Below, piece by piece: positions 24,105 through 35,238 of a stretch of DNA of 64,000 nt; the first letter of the stretch is position 1; every line of letters begins with the position of its first letter. The stretch comes from Cavia porcellus. Taxonomy: Eukaryota; Chordata; Mammalia; Rodentia; Caviidae. Position numbers and translations under genes: made by a program. The notes beneath the pieces are model-generated. The model searched no databases and was not told where the DNA came from. It saw nothing but the letters and a program-made list of their open reading frames with translations. The stretch spans positions 1,462,001-1,526,000 of the forward strand of contig NW_026947544.1 in the NCBI RefSeq assembly GCF_034190915.1, given 5' to 3'.

Positions 24105-24262
24105 ATAAACCAGTGGCATGCTGATGCACACCTGTAATCCCAGGACTTGGGAGGCTGAGACAGGAGGATCACTACAAGTTCGAGACAAGCCTGGGCTACT
24201 AAGCAAGCTCAGAGCCAGCTTAACTAGCATAGCAAGACCTTGTCTCAAAAAGACTCCCCAAA
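24105..24262 (+). repeat. B1-type SINE, well preserved
   Basis: GCTGATGCACACCTGTAATC, GACTTGGGAGGCTGAGACAG and GCCAGCTTAACTAGCATAGC, ending in ACCTTGTCTCAAAAA. It follows the ID at 24003-24092 by about a dozen bases, so the two could be one ID+B1 unit. Confidence 0.88.
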
Positions 24263-25489
24263 AAACCAATCCAAACAATACTTTTCTATATGGTAGTTGA
24301 ACTATCTTGCAAAGCCAAATTTTCCATTTAGAAGTATACTCTTCCTCTCTTCAAACTGAGGTGAGGTCACACACAGCTGCACCATTTAAAATTCAGTATA
24401 CCTTTACTGGTGCTTGGTAAGGGGCATCTTTCATATATCGTCCATGGCTATTTTCTGCTACAACCGAGTCAAATAGTTGAAGAGCTATTAACGACAGCCT
24501 AGTGCACCCACTGCAGACAAAGTTCACTCCCTGCTTGAAGTGGTAGCCTCTCACAGAGGCAGTATACACATGGCATGTGCCATCCGAAAACTTTTAGGAG
24601 CCATCTTTTAAAAAGACAATGTGGGGAAAATTACTTTCCATGATGCATTTTGACTCAACAGAGTGATGGGTGGCTCGATGGGGAGGTTATGACCTGAGAG
24701 GGATTCCAGTAGACAACCATGCAGTGGTGTGAACAGCAGGGCTCACTTACACAAAATGTGGGTGTCACATGGTCACAGGGGATGGGGCTCACAGGAGACT
24801 GCCACCTTATACCAGGGCCAATGGTGGTGGCCACATCATATGCAAAATAAGGTAGAACATGAAAAAGTACTAGTGAAAGACATTTCTAACTTTTTCATTT
24901 GAAGTCCAGGAAGCCTGGTGGGTCTCAGGGATAAAATCAGCAAGCCACCAGTCAGCAGCTCCGAAGGTTGTGCATCTGGTAAGCGGTGGGTACCTGGGCA
25001 GTCCTGGCCCAAGGAGCCAGGAGACAAAGGGGTGGACAGTTCCCAGCCAGCCGCCAGCTTCAAAAAAAGTGAGGCCACAGTGAGATGCGATTGTGGTGCC
25101 TTCTGCCCATTCATCATGTTTCTGAAATTCAAAGGTGTTGTGTCTGCGAAATCTCAGGCTCCTGTGTCTTCCAGCTCATCAGTCCAGACCCAAGCCAGAG
25201 GCAGCAAATGCAAGACAGGATGGTGAGTGTGCAGTGCAAACTCATGGGCTCAACCTCGAGTACCAACGGCATGCAAAAGAAAAAATACACAAGAGAAAGT
25301 TTTGACTCCCCGAGACCCGAGGAACCCCTAGCAAGAAACACAGGCTTGACACCAAAAGTCTCTGAGTTCACTGCAAGTAATTTTCCCTACTCATCTCTTC
25401 TTTGGCTACAGGAAATACAGGGCAGCCCTTGGGAGCACTTGGATGCTGGGAACCAGGGGCCTCCAGTCAGCTGAGGCAGTGGAAAAATT
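24263..25489. other. Unassigned non-coding DNA
   Basis: No gene recognised. Overlapping frames of 98-129 codons at 24836-25474 on both strands have no known motif. Confidence 0.4.
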
Positions 25490-25690
25490 TTTTATTTTCC
25501 CCAACATTTCCAGTATTGAGCATTTAACCCACAGTCTTCACACTGAACTACATTCCCAGCACATTTTTTACCTTAAAATGGGGTCTCACTAAATTGCTGA
25601 ACAGATCAGGCTGGGCTGGCACTTGAATCCTCCTGCCTCAGCCTCCAGGAATTCTGAAACTATAGGCGTGGGGCACCAGGCCCAGCTCCA
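25490..25690 (-). repeat. B1+ID composite, antisense
   Basis: GTATTGAGCATTTAACCCAC and CACTGAACTACATTCCCAGC (reversed ID), then AAATGGGGTCTCACTAAATT, ATCCTCCTGCCTCAGCCTCC and AACTATAGGCGTGGGGCACC (reversed B1). Confidence 0.75.
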
Positions 25691-26644
25691 AAGCCTCTTT
25701 CTTTGGCAAGCAGTGAGTTGCCTGGCAAAGGCCACATAGTCAAGGTTGCCCACATGACTGGAAGAAGCGAAGAGACCTCTGACACCAAGGAGAGAACAAC
25801 ACAGCAATAGCTGCAACAAGAAATTTCTCTTTATCCTGAGAGCGCAGTAGGGAGAAACTTTCGCCTGGCAAGGACAGGAAGGTTTCAGTCACAGGCCTTT
25901 TGGTCTCCTTTCTGCCGTGTCCAGGCATAACACCATGTTTGGTTGTTAATGACCAGCCTGTGCAGAATGAGCACCTCCTGGGTGGCGCACTTTTTCAGCA
26001 ATTAAGGGAAAAGCTGCTGTGCACTAACTGAGGTCAAATGAACCCTGCGACCCAGCCAGAAGAGAAAGCACCCACCCCATCCAGAGTGGCCGAAATTCTT
26101 TCTCTTGGTAGGATTTCTCTTACTTCCCCTTTCAGCCCAGAATCAGGGCACCCATGAGCTCTGGAAGCCTTGGAAAGTGTGCGGGGTCCGGGGAGCACTC
26201 AGCCACTTCTCAGGAGCCCTGCATTTGGAAGGTTAGCACTGAAGGAGGAGGCAGATGGAGGCAAGGAAATAGGACCAGGAAGCTGTGGGACAAAAACTGA
26301 AGCAGACAGAGAAAGGAGGACTGGGTCAAAGCCTCAGGAAGATAAAGGCCGGCCGCCCAGGGTGCTTCTGGCATCAGCAGCTCACACAGATGCTGCACTA
26401 AGAGTGTCAGATACCCTGTACCCTCTGATGGGTGAAGGCATGGTGCAAAGAGCATCAGGGTGGACTCAGTGCTGGAATAGAAGACACCCAGCTGTAGCTA
26501 TGAAGGTGGGGTATGCTGCATGCAAAATGCGAGATCCCATGTGGCTCCAGTCACTGAGTGACCGCACTCACTCAGGTTTGTCCTCCTGAAGGTCAGAAGT
26601 GTGGTGGAAGTGTGGTGGTCTGTGAAGAAAAAACCAAGGAGGTA
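25691..26644. other. Unassigned non-coding DNA
   Basis: No gene recognised. The 139-codon frame at 26170-26589 has no domain, and an 81-codon frame lies opposite it. Confidence 0.4.
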
Positions 26645-26798
26645 ATTTTTTTTTTTTTTTAAAACAGGGTCTCCCTATGCAGTTCAGGCTGGCCTTTGGC
26701 TCACTTTGTAGACTAGGCTGGTCGCAAACTTGCAGCAATCCTCCTTCCTCAGCCTCCCGAGTGCTGGGATTACAGGCATGCACCAGCACTCCACCCAA
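26645..26798 (-). repeat. B1-type SINE, antisense, well preserved
   Basis: T15, then ACAGGGTCTCCCTATGCAGT, CTTCCTCAGCCTCCCGAGTG and CTGGGATTACAGGCATGCAC. Full-length reversed B1. Confidence 0.9.
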
Positions 26799-26944
26799 GG
26801 AGGTGATTTTCTTGTAGGTTTGCAGCACTGGTAGTTAGAACAGGATGCCAGGCAGCTGCTTCTTGGGTAATAACTAAATCGCAAAATCGTACGCATCTCT
26901 GGACTGCACTTCTATATCTATAGACTGATAGGATTATATCCAGA

Positions 26945-27295
26945 AGATGAGAAGTATAAAACAAAAGAGGTCTTTATTCTGAGAACACTGAGAGAGAGAA
27001 CCACACCCCCTGCCCGCTGGAGTCTGGCTGTCTCTCTGGCGGACATATGGCATCGGGGGTAGTAAGTAGCCTCGGTTTGGGGTGGAACCTAAGGGGCATC
27101 AGGGATGCACGGGTAGCCCATTGGTCCTAGGTTTGGCGCCATAGCTAAGTTCCCAGGGGTGGGGAAGATGGCGTCACAAGTAAATTCCTAGGGATGGAGG
27201 AGACAGGAGCTCTTTGGTTCCTCCTTTAAGGCTTCACCAGCTACAGTGTCCTGTCTGAGCCAAAACCCTTTCACAGACCATAGGTCCCAGTAAAA
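26945..27295 (-). repeat. Possible solo LTR of an unclassified ERV
   Basis: Read on the minus strand, the block has LTR-like order: an AAGATGGCG-type YY1 site (plus 27165 on), a CCAAT box, then AGAATAAAGACC (polyadenylation signal) followed by a CTCTTTTG pyrimidine-rich end. I see no flanking PBS or coding remnant and cannot fix TG/CA ends. It could instead be another repeat or a promoter-like unique segment. Confidence 0.35.
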
Positions 27296-27781
27296 AGCAA
27301 AAGAAAATCTGGTGTGGTGATGCACACATTAATCCCAGCATACAGGAGCCTGAGACAGAAAGGTCAGCACACCCAGTACCACCAAGGAAAGAGAGGGAAA
27401 ATGAGAAGGAGGGAAAGGAGAGAGAAATGCTGTTACTCCAACATTAAAATATAATTTTTATTTCTGCCAATAGAGGCCAATAACCCGGTAAGCCTGGATT
27501 ATTTTTTCAGCAACAAGCATTAGAAATCCAAATCATATGAGACTAAGAAAACAAAAATTTGATGCATATAAAAGAGGTTACCTTCAGGCTCCGCTACATC
27601 CAGATGCAACAAACAGGACTGGGTGAGGATCCTCAGTATTCCTCATCACCTTGCGGTCACCTTCATTTTCAAGGAGCGATCATGAAGGCACAATTTTGTC
27701 ATCACCAAGTTGCCTGCACTGTCTTAGCAACCCTGGTGAAACAACAAAGCTGAACAAAACTCCATTAGTCCCTAGACCTAG

Positions 27782-27782
<1 letters not shown>

Positions 27783-27833
<51 letters not shown>

Positions 27834-27895
27834 ACGCACACACGCACACTCACATGCGCAGTCACGCGCGCAGTCACGCGCGCGCTGCAGCTTGC
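27783..27895. repeat. (CA)n grading into CG-rich alternating tract
   Basis: About 20 CA units are followed by interspersed CACGCA units and then CACGCGCGCAGTCACGCGCGC. The whole 110 bp alternates purine and pyrimidine almost without a break and abuts the GC-rich block to the right. Confidence 0.85.
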
Positions 27896-28109
27896 GATGT
27901 TCCAGGTTAGGCCTCCTCAGGAGTGCAGGGGCACTTTCCGGGGTGAGGGGGTCAGCGGAGAACCAACTCCTCTACCGGCCTTGCTGAGGGCCCTCGCCAG
28001 GACAGCGTGGCCTGGCAGGGCCTCGAGGGCTGAAAGGACGGACAAAGTGGCCTGAGACTGCCCCAGCGTGCCCCAGCCTGCGTTGGCCTCCTGCCTTCCG
28101 CCTCCATGA

Positions 28110-28255
28110 TAAAAAAAAAAAAAAAAAAGAAAGAAAAAAGAAAAAAAAGCGTGGGGTTTTTTCAGCAGTACTTCCTGTTATGTTCAAAGAACACTTGGGC
28201 CGTTTTATTACTAAGCAATTGTCTCTTTTTAAGTAAAGAACCAAAAAAAAAAAAA
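28110..28255. repeat. Two A-rich tracts
   Basis: A18 plus AAAGAAAAAAGAAAAAAAA (28110-28148) and A15 (28243-28257) flank a 95-bp segment. They may be tails of decayed retroposons, but no SINE body is recognisable. Confidence 0.4.
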
Positions 28256-28499
28256 AAAGCCCACATCGCGGCGAGGGTGAACTCGCCATTCTTCTAGCCC
28301 TTTTCTGATTTCCCATTTTCTTAAAGCCCTAATTAAGCCTTCCGAAGAGTTGGCCTAGGTTTAGTCTGCATTCTGAAACAGAAAATCCAATGTGTTAACG
28401 TTGTCTGCTTCAGCTGAAAAGGCAACTGTAAATTTATACAATCCGGGTTTCAAAAGAAAAAAAAAAAAATTTTGGCAATTTCGCATCTCAATGAGCCTG

Positions 28500-29480
28500 A
28501 GAAAGGAAACTGGACACCGCCCCTCCCCTTCTCCTTCCTCTTCGCTTCTTCTGCTCTCTCCTCCTCCTCTCGCATTTCCTCCTTCCTCCCCCCCCAGGTC
28601 TCCTGCCACCTGCTCCCCTGCCCCTCCTCCCCTAGCACCCATCCCCCTCCTTCCTGTTCTCGTCCTTGACGCGTTTGGGGCAAAGCCAGAGCTTCTGCCC
28701 TCCCAGCATCTCTTCCCCTGCCCCGCGGCCCCAACTGGCGCGCTGCCCCTCGGCACACTGGGCGGGGCTGGGGCGCCAGGCCGGCCGCGGTCACGTGGCC
28801 CCACCGCCTCTGGGCGGGGACTGGGCGCAGCTCTGCCTGTTCTTTGTTCTGAGGTCACCCGCGCCCCGGCTGGGAGGGAGCTACCGGGGTCCTTGGAAGA
28901 GCTGCGCATTAGCGCTCTGCCCCCACCCTGGGCCGCAGGGTGCAGGGATGCGGTGTGGTGCGTCTCCATGCTGAGATTCCCCAACACTGCTAGGCAGGGA
29001 GCGATGAAGATCTGCAGAACCCCGGGGATCCCTGAGGAGAGAGGACGTGGACCATCGAGGGACTGGGGACAGAGGGTGGGGGGACGGAGAGAGAGGATCT
29101 GAAAGGGCGTGCACAGCGCTACCTTGGGGAGCATCAGAAGTTGCGGAGGGAGGATCGCGCCTCAACTTCACGGGCTGTGTGTAACGGGTGGGCGCAGAAA
29201 GTAAGGGTCTACACTTTCTCCGCACCACGGGCTCCCGCAGAACAGTTGGAGAACTGCCGCAGGGTCCCTCTGCCCATCTGAGCCCAAGATCTCCTTGCGC
29301 GCATGCACTGCCCCGACCCTTCTGTCCCCTTCCTACCGCTAGTTGTGATCCTGAGAGGGAGCAGGGTTTGGCGCGCTGCGGAGGTGAGAGCCCCAGCGAC
29401 TCCGCGCTGAAGGACGCCAGCCCTTCCCGATGTGTGACCGAGCAGGGGCGCTCTGCTATCCACCGAAGTGAAACTTCCCG
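28500..29480. promoter_or_regulatory. CpG-island-like GC-rich block, candidate promoter
   Basis: This is the only part of the window where CpG is frequent. It contains GGCCGGCCGCGG-type sequence (28779 on), two GC boxes (GGGCGGGGC at 28760-28768 and GGGCGGGGA at 28812-28820) and an E-box, and reaches 29480 with GCGCGCATGC and TTGGCGCGCTGCGG. There is no TATA box. Such blocks usually mark gene 5' ends. I could not identify a first exon. The long frames on both strands across it (up to 257 codons) are what GC-rich, stop-poor DNA gives by chance, and their sequences look like low-complexity Ser/Pro/Arg runs. Confidence 0.6.
28789..28799. promoter_or_regulatory. GGTCACGTGGC E-box
   Basis: A GTCACGTG core inside the CpG-rich block, 20 bp after one GC box and 15 bp before the next. 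The core matches the bHLH-Zip (USF, MITF/TFEB) consensus. Its position between two GC boxes supports a promoter reading; binding is inference. Confidence 0.45.
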
Positions 29481-29979
29481 CGAAAGCCGAAGTTAACATT
29501 GCCAGACGCGGCATGCCCGTCGTTTTTCTTGGTGCAGGTGGGGAGAACAAAAAACAAACAAGTAAACCAATAATCTCCATACAAAACGAGAGTTGAGGGT
29601 AGAGGGAAGACGAATCCAAATTTGAGTTCACGCTCCGTGACTAGTTGGCATTGTGATTTGGTTACCTAGTCTCAAAAATATTTTCTCTAGGTCATCAGAT
29701 ACTTTTCAGTAGTACCTGGGCTGAAGGCTCAGAAAGCTGCTGGGTAAGGGTTTTCCAGGCCACAGGGTAGTTAAGTAGGTAGTTTCCCTAGCGCCAGGCT
29801 GGGGGACAGCGGAACACAAGCCTAGTACTCAGGCCAGGGATGCTATTTTCAGCCCGCAAGAATGGAAAAGAAATAACAGTGATGCTCAGCTGTGTCATTA
29901 GTAACCTCAGTGTGACGTCATAGTTAGCGTCCCCCTAGCCTGTGAGTGAGCCCTGTTTGCTCTGCCTGCTCTTGAACAA
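29481..29979. other. Unassigned flank of the GC-rich block
   Basis: Composition drops back to ordinary. No exon, splice-site-delimited frame or repeat recognised. Confidence 0.35.
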
Positions 29980-30055
29980 GATGTGATTCCCTATGTAGAT
30001 CAGCTGGCCTCTCCTGCTGGGAATAACAGGCATGAGCCACCACGTCAGGCGATTC
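29980..30055 (-). repeat. B1 fragment, antisense
   Basis: TGATTCCCTATGTAGATCAG, GCTGGCCTCTCCTGCTGGGA and ATAACAGGCATGAGCCACCAC form a reversed B1 with an internal deletion of the CTGCCTCAGCC part. Confidence 0.65.
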
Positions 30056-31229
30056 CAATTTGTAATTTTCTAGAGTCAAAAGCAGAAAACATCTGCCAAT
30101 TCTTAGGCCAAGAGCTGTGTCCTTTGGGACTTCAGATTCCTCAGGAGCACCACCAACTCCTGATATCCCAGGGTCCCCTCAGCGCTACCTATCTGGCTCC
30201 CCATGTGCCCCCGGAAGCGGGGTGAGAGTGGAAATGGCCCCTTCCCTCCTGGTCTCAGCTAAGTAGGGCACTCTGTGTTTATCCACCAAGCACGTGTTAC
30301 TTCAGTAGGGAACAGAAAAACCAGAGATGTGACAATACACAGATTTCACAGGGCATCCCTGATCTCTCAGGAATAGTCACATAGAAGTTTTTGGTGGTGG
30401 TGGTGGTTTTAATTGACAAATGTAACATTGTCAGTTGCAGATATGAGCTACCTGGATACACAAAACGTAGCCTATCTATACAATGGGATGGGACTGGAAA
30501 GCCCTCAGAAGCAATTTCTGAACTGAGTTACAATATCACTAAGGCTTCCAGCCCAGCAAGCTACATAATAGCTGGTTCCTTAAAAAAAAAAAAAAAAAAA
30601 AAAGATATATATAGATCACTAGTTCCTCTGGTATGAAACACCCAGGAAGGCCTGCAGAGACAGGAAATGGATTAGTATAGTAGCTAGGGAAAGGGATGGG
30701 TCGGTTGTGACCACTTCATCCCTGCCCTTGGCCCCAGCCTTCTGGCTTTGTCCCTGTCACCATCCCCCATTCCTGTCCCCACCTTCCTGGCCTTTGCTCT
30801 CCTCCTCAGGGGCTTCCAAGACTCCCCAGGCCAGATCATCTTGCCAGGGTTGCTTGAGCTTCATTTAGTACAGTTGGTGCATTTGTGGGGTGAGGTAGGA
30901 GGTTAAGTCTCACTTTGCTAGTGTAGCTCTGTGACACCTTCTACCCAGAGAAATGCCCACACATGGGGAGAAAAATATACACAGGCCAGGAAAACACAGG
31001 ACTCACACCACACACTTGTTTGCACACAGACACACACATCTGACGAAATCACACTCCTGAAATAATCCTTTCCCTTGCCATATATGACACATTGTCACTT
31101 TCTTGTTTACCCATTTTCTTTCTTCCTTCATTTTTATGCTAAAGCTCGCCAGCATCCCTGCAACTGGATTGGCAAACAAGGAGGTTTTGCCTTAGAGAAA
31201 CCATTGCCCTGAGCCTGCATATGGTCAAC
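30056..31229. other. Unassigned DNA with an A23 run
   Basis: An A-run at 30581-30603 is followed by GATATATATAG. A retroposon tail is likely but the body before it is not recognised. No gene supported. Confidence 0.4.
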
Positions 31230-31365
31230 AGCCTGCAGAGGATGTTAGGCAATGTCTGGAGACTTTTGGGTGTCACAGTCAGAGTGGGGATGGCCAGATG
31301 TGCTGGGCAGAGCTCAGAGACGCTGCTAAAGGGCAATGGGCAGTACCTGCCCTGTGGGGGATCCA
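31230..31365 (+). repeat. MER5-like hAT DNA-transposon relic
   Basis: GGCAATGTCTGGAGACTTTT, GGGTGTCACAGTCAGAGTGG and GACGCTGCTAAAGGGCAATG follow the order of MER5A (non-autonomous hAT-Charlie). It is old and gapped, with no terminal inverted repeats identified. Confidence 0.6.
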
Positions 31366-32269
31366 GGGGCTGGGATCCAGACCTCATCCGTCAGGCCCAG
31401 AAATGGTCCTCAGGCAGCTCACCCAGGCTGCCAGCCTTCTGCCCGGCATCCCCACTCCTGTTTTGGATTTCAGGTTTTCCTAGAGTTTGGAATATCTCCA
31501 TGTGTACTGTATGAGGTACCTGGGGCAGGGAGCTGAGTCCGAATCCCTTTGTGTTTCATAGAGACTCGCTACAAAGAGGCTGAAGGTGGTCTTGGACACT
31601 CACTGTAACAATTTCATGTGTGAAATAAAGTTTCCTGGCCTGGAGATGCCCATTGTGTTGGAAGTTGCAGATGTGAAGGCGTCTGAGACTTCCTGTTTTC
31701 TCATCAAGGAAGCTATGCAAGTCCCCATGGATATTAGTATCCCAGGCTCAGGCCCCAGGTCCCCAAGCTCAGAATGGGGGTGGTGAGTGTCCATTCAAGC
31801 TACTCCTGTCTCTGCATTTGACCCCTCAACCCTTACCCTACTGCCCCAGCCATACCCAGAGATTCAGGGGCGACTGGTTTGGAATGTGGCTTGCAAACCT
31901 GGAATTTTTAGTGACTAAAGGATACAGAGAATAGCAAGTTTGTGACAAATTCTGCATCTGCCACCCACCTTGAAGAGTGGGTGACTCCCAGCTAATTCAC
32001 CTGTCCTCTTTTAACTCGAGCTTGGCTCATTGTCTTTGGGTCCTGGATAGCACTTGTTTGGGAAGCTGTCTTGGGTAGTGGACGACCCCTGGTAGCATCT
32101 CTGACCTCTTCCCACTAAATGCCATCAGCACCTCCACTTGTCACAACCCAACCTGCGCTCAGACTGTGACAAATGTCCCCTGGGGGAGAAAGGAGAAAAT
32201 CCACCCTCACTGAGAACCGGTGATCTAAAAGTGCACAAAAACGTGTTTCTGCCTTGCCAATATTTGTTG
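31366..32269. other. Unassigned non-coding DNA
   Basis: A 66-codon frame at 31586-31786 has a protein-like look (begins MVLDTHCNNFMCEIKF) but no recognised domain and no splice context. A weak candidate for a pseudo-exon or old repeat. Confidence 0.35.
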
Positions 32270-32370
32270 TTTTTGCTTTGAGACAGGATCTGTGAACTCA
32301 CTATGGCCTCAAATTCATGGAGATCCTCCTGCCTCAGCCTCCCAATCTCTGGGATGACACGCATGTGCTG
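32270..32370 (-). repeat. B1-type SINE, antisense
   Basis: TTTGAGACAGGATCTGTGAA, ATCCTCCTGCCTCAGCCTCC and CTCTGGGATGACACGCATGT form a reversed B1. Confidence 0.8.
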
Positions 32371-32562
32371 TAAGCTTGGCTTAGGGCCAAGCGGGCAGGA
32401 GTGAGTTGCACCCCCCGCTTCTTCCTGCTTCTGTGTCCTCCTGAGATTCTTATTAAATATACAAATACCCTTTGTTCTCTGTGTCGTGCTCCATGGGTAC
32501 CAACCCTCCGTGCAAAGTAGGAGGAAAAAAATCTCAAAATACAAATACTTTGGGTTTTTATT

Positions 32563-32645
32563 TTTCTTTTGGTACCAGGTATCAAACTCACAACCTCATG
32601 CTTGCCAGGCAGTGATTTATGCCATTGAGCTAACCCTTCAGCCCA
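32563..32645 (-). repeat. ID-type SINE, antisense
   Basis: TTTTGGTACCAGGTATCAAA, CCTCATGCTTGCCAGGCAGT and TTGAGCTAACCCTTCAGCCC form a reversed ID. Confidence 0.75.
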
Positions 32646-32689
32646 ACAAGATGCAAATACTTTGACCCAAGAATCATGTTCTGCTTTTG

Positions 32690-32838
32690 CTTGTGGTGAC
32701 ACACACCTGGAATCCTAGTACCTAGGAGGCTGAAGCAGGAGGTTCACTGAAAACTCAGGGCCAGGCTGAGCTTAACCAATGTAGTTGAAGGCGATCTGTG
32801 CCACACAATGAGACCCTGTTTAAGAAACACAAAATACA
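32690..32838 (+). repeat. B1-type SINE
   Basis: TGACACACACCTGGAATCCT, CTAGGAGGCTGAAGCAGGAG and CAATGAGACCCTGTTTAAGAA give a full-length diverged B1. Confidence 0.82.
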
Positions 32839-33224
32839 AGAAAATTGAAAGACTTGCTCCTGAGAGTCTTATTTTTTTTTAATCTATTCTTGAAAAAAAC
32901 ACTGCTAATCTGGCGGATTTCCTCATACATGAACCCTTTGCCTGGATAGGCACAACTTTCTAAGGGCTGCTAATGTGTGCTAGACACAACACGCTTGGCT
33001 TCCCTGAATGTCTAAAATACCAGCTTCCTTGAGGTCGTGAGTTTGATCTGCAGCACCAAAAGTAAACGAAGAGATAAATAAAATACCCATCTTCCTACTT
33101 CTGCCCGCAAGTCAAGTACAAAGTGTCTCACCAGCCAGAACACCCAAAACAAGGAACTGGTCCTTGTTACCCCTGCACATTTCCCCCAGTATTTTTATTT
33201 ATCACTTTAATATATAGGTATGCA

Positions 33225-33332
33225 TTTTTTAAAGACAGGTACTAGCCATGTCATTCAAGCTGTCCTGAGCTCAAGAGATCCTCCTGCCTCAACCTCCCAG
33301 GCAGCTGAGACCACAGGGACAAATCACCTTCC
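33225..33332 (-). repeat. B1-type SINE, antisense
   Basis: AAGACAGGTACTAGCCATGT, GATCCTCCTGCCTCAACCTC and CAGCTGAGACCACAGGGACA form a reversed B1. Confidence 0.7.
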
Positions 33333-33829
33333 TTCTTTTTTTAAAATTTGTGAATTGAAGGGTAATCCCTGTGTTTTTCTACCTGGTACCTGCAACAACT
33401 GTTGCCTGCCCTGAATCATCAGTTTCCCTCACAGTGATATATTGTTGTTGCTAACTACAACAGTGGATGGGTTTTTAAATAAAAGCCTGTCAGGTCCCTG
33501 ATACAGACTCAATGCTGTGAGAGAAAAATGAGGAGGCTCAGGATTGTCACAGAGACCCACAGGAGGCACAAGCCACACCCTGTAACCCCTCATCTTCTCC
33601 CCAGCCACCCTGCACCCCATCCTGCTTCAAGCCCTGCCCCCACCCCTCAGCTTCTTTAAAACCAAAGAGACAGGGCAGGGACCAGCCTCTCTCCCCAATC
33701 TGCTTTGACCGCTCCTCCCCCCAAGCTTTATTTCTGCTTCATCCTTTTTTCTCTTTTTGTCTTTTCCCTCTCCCCTCCCACTTCCTCTTTCCTTTTGAAC
33801 AATTTCTTCCTATTCACAATATCTATTAT
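33333..33829. other. Unassigned non-coding DNA
   Basis: Pyrimidine-rich at 33740-33800. No gene recognised. Confidence 0.35.
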
Positions 33830-34458
33830 ACATTTTACTTATTTACACTTTCAGTTTCTCACATCATGGACTGTAATATTTACACATGTGTAATTTATTT
33901 CACATAAAAATATGGTTTCAGGGTTCATCCATTTACCTATAATTATCTCCAGTTTATCCTTTTTTATGGCCGAGTACTATTCAGTTGTATTTAAAAAAAA
34001 AAACTACATCTTTTTTATCTATTCATTGGTCGATGGGCATTTGGGCTGCTTCCAAGATTTAGCTGTTACCAGCTGTTGGTATAAAAATCTGTGAGCATAT
34101 ATCGCTGCGGTATAATGCTTTAATTCTTCTGGGAAAATGCCCAGAAGAGGAATAGCTGGATCAAATGGCATCTCCGGTCCTAGTTTTTGTTTTTTGGGTT
34201 ATTTTTCTTTTTTGGTACTGGTGAATCAAACTCATGACCTCACACTCAGCAGGCAAAAACAGAGCTCAATCCCTGGCTCTCCTACGCTAGTATTTTGAGG
34301 AGTCTCCACTGATTTCCACAGGGGTTGCACCAGTCTGCACTCCTACCAACAGTGGAAGAGAACTCCTTTTTCCTCACAACCCCTCCACATCTGTTATTCG
34401 TTGTTTCCTCAGTGACAGGCATTCTGCCTGGAGTGAGATGAAATCTCAGTGTTGTTTT
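33830..34458 (-). repeat. Old L1 3' part, antisense, interrupted by an ID SINE
   Basis: TTTTTTATGGCCGAGTACTA, GGCATTTGGGCTGCTTCCAA and TGGATCAAATGGCATCTCCG, then after the SINE GTTGCACCAGTCTGCACTCC and CCAACAGTGGAAGAGAACTC, are the reverse complement of the L1 ORF2-end region. Copy A carries the same region in sense orientation at about 49300-49620. It is clearly more diverged than copies A-C. Confidence 0.8.
34183..34285 (-). repeat. ID-type SINE inserted in the old L1
   Basis: A T-rich tail (GTTTTTTGGGTTATTTTTC), then TTTGGTACTGGTGAATCAAA, TGACCTCACACTCAGCAGGC and AGCTCAATCCCTGGCTC. L1 sequence resumes directly on both sides, so the ID element inserted after the L1. Confidence 0.75.
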
Positions 34459-34664
34459 TAGGAAACTTGTTCTTTTACTCTTTCATTTACTCTTCATGTT
34501 TACTCTTTACGTTCTTATAGTTTTTACTCACATTGCTAAGTTGGCCAGTTTGGGCTCAAACTTAGGATCTTCCTGCCTCAGCCTCCCATCCCCCTGACTT
34601 CTTCACTCCAGCCACACTGTTAACCATTCCTGCCAACTCAGGCTACTCTGTGCAGTACAACACA

Positions 34665-34815
34665 CACAAACACACACACACACACACACACACTGGCAGG
34701 GTGTGATGGTGCACCCATCAGCCCAGTACTTGGGAAGCTGAGGCAGGAGGATCCTCACAAATTCAAGGCCAGCCTAGATTACATAGGGAGGCTCTATGTC
34801 AAAAAAAAAAAATTC
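34665..34815 (+). repeat. (CA)n and B1-type SINE
   Basis: CA repeats (about 34665-34692) lead into TGTGATGGTGCACCCATCAG, ACTTGGGAAGCTGAGGCAGG and AGGCCAGCCTAGATTACATA, ending in TATGTCA and A12. Confidence 0.85.
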
Positions 34816-35124
34816 TTCCTGACCCAGAAACCTGGCTGTGGAAGTAGTAAGTAGATTATAATCAAATAGCTGAATCCAGGCCATCAGGGAGCCACTGAAC
34901 CAGAAAAGGAAAGAGGTCACACTCTGTGTGAGGAAAGAGGGAGAGCCAGGCTCAGGCGGGAACATGATTAATAATCACAGCAGTGCTTCCTGAGGACACT
35001 ACTCATGTTCTTCACAGTGACTTCCAGAGGTCCCCAGCTACTGAATGGTAACCGAGGCGGAGCTGTCTCATGGGACAGATGGCCAGCTGGGGACTGGGGT
35101 AAACCCAACAGCTGCAGTGCAAGG

Positions 35125-35185
35125 TCTGATTGCACCCATTTCACAGGCAGACTGAGTCTCGGAAAATCATCCAGGGCTGCATGTG
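35125..35185 (-). repeat. MIR-like fragment, antisense
   Basis: GCACCCATTTCACAGGCAGA, CTGAGTCTCGGAAAATCATC and CAGGGCTGCATGTG resemble the reversed MIR core (cattttacagatgaggaaactgag). Short, so tentative. Confidence 0.4.
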
Positions 35186-35238
35186 AATGTGTATATGTTT
35201 TCAACTGGCTTCAAGCCAAGATAGATCAGAGGGGGCTT

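Noticed and set aside
28361..29134. 257-codon minus-strand and 236-codon plus-strand open frames across the CpG block
   Set aside because: They overlap each other in GC-rich, stop-poor DNA. The proteins are low-complexity Ser/Pro/Arg/Gly runs with no domain, and both read through A-runs and polypyrimidine tracts.
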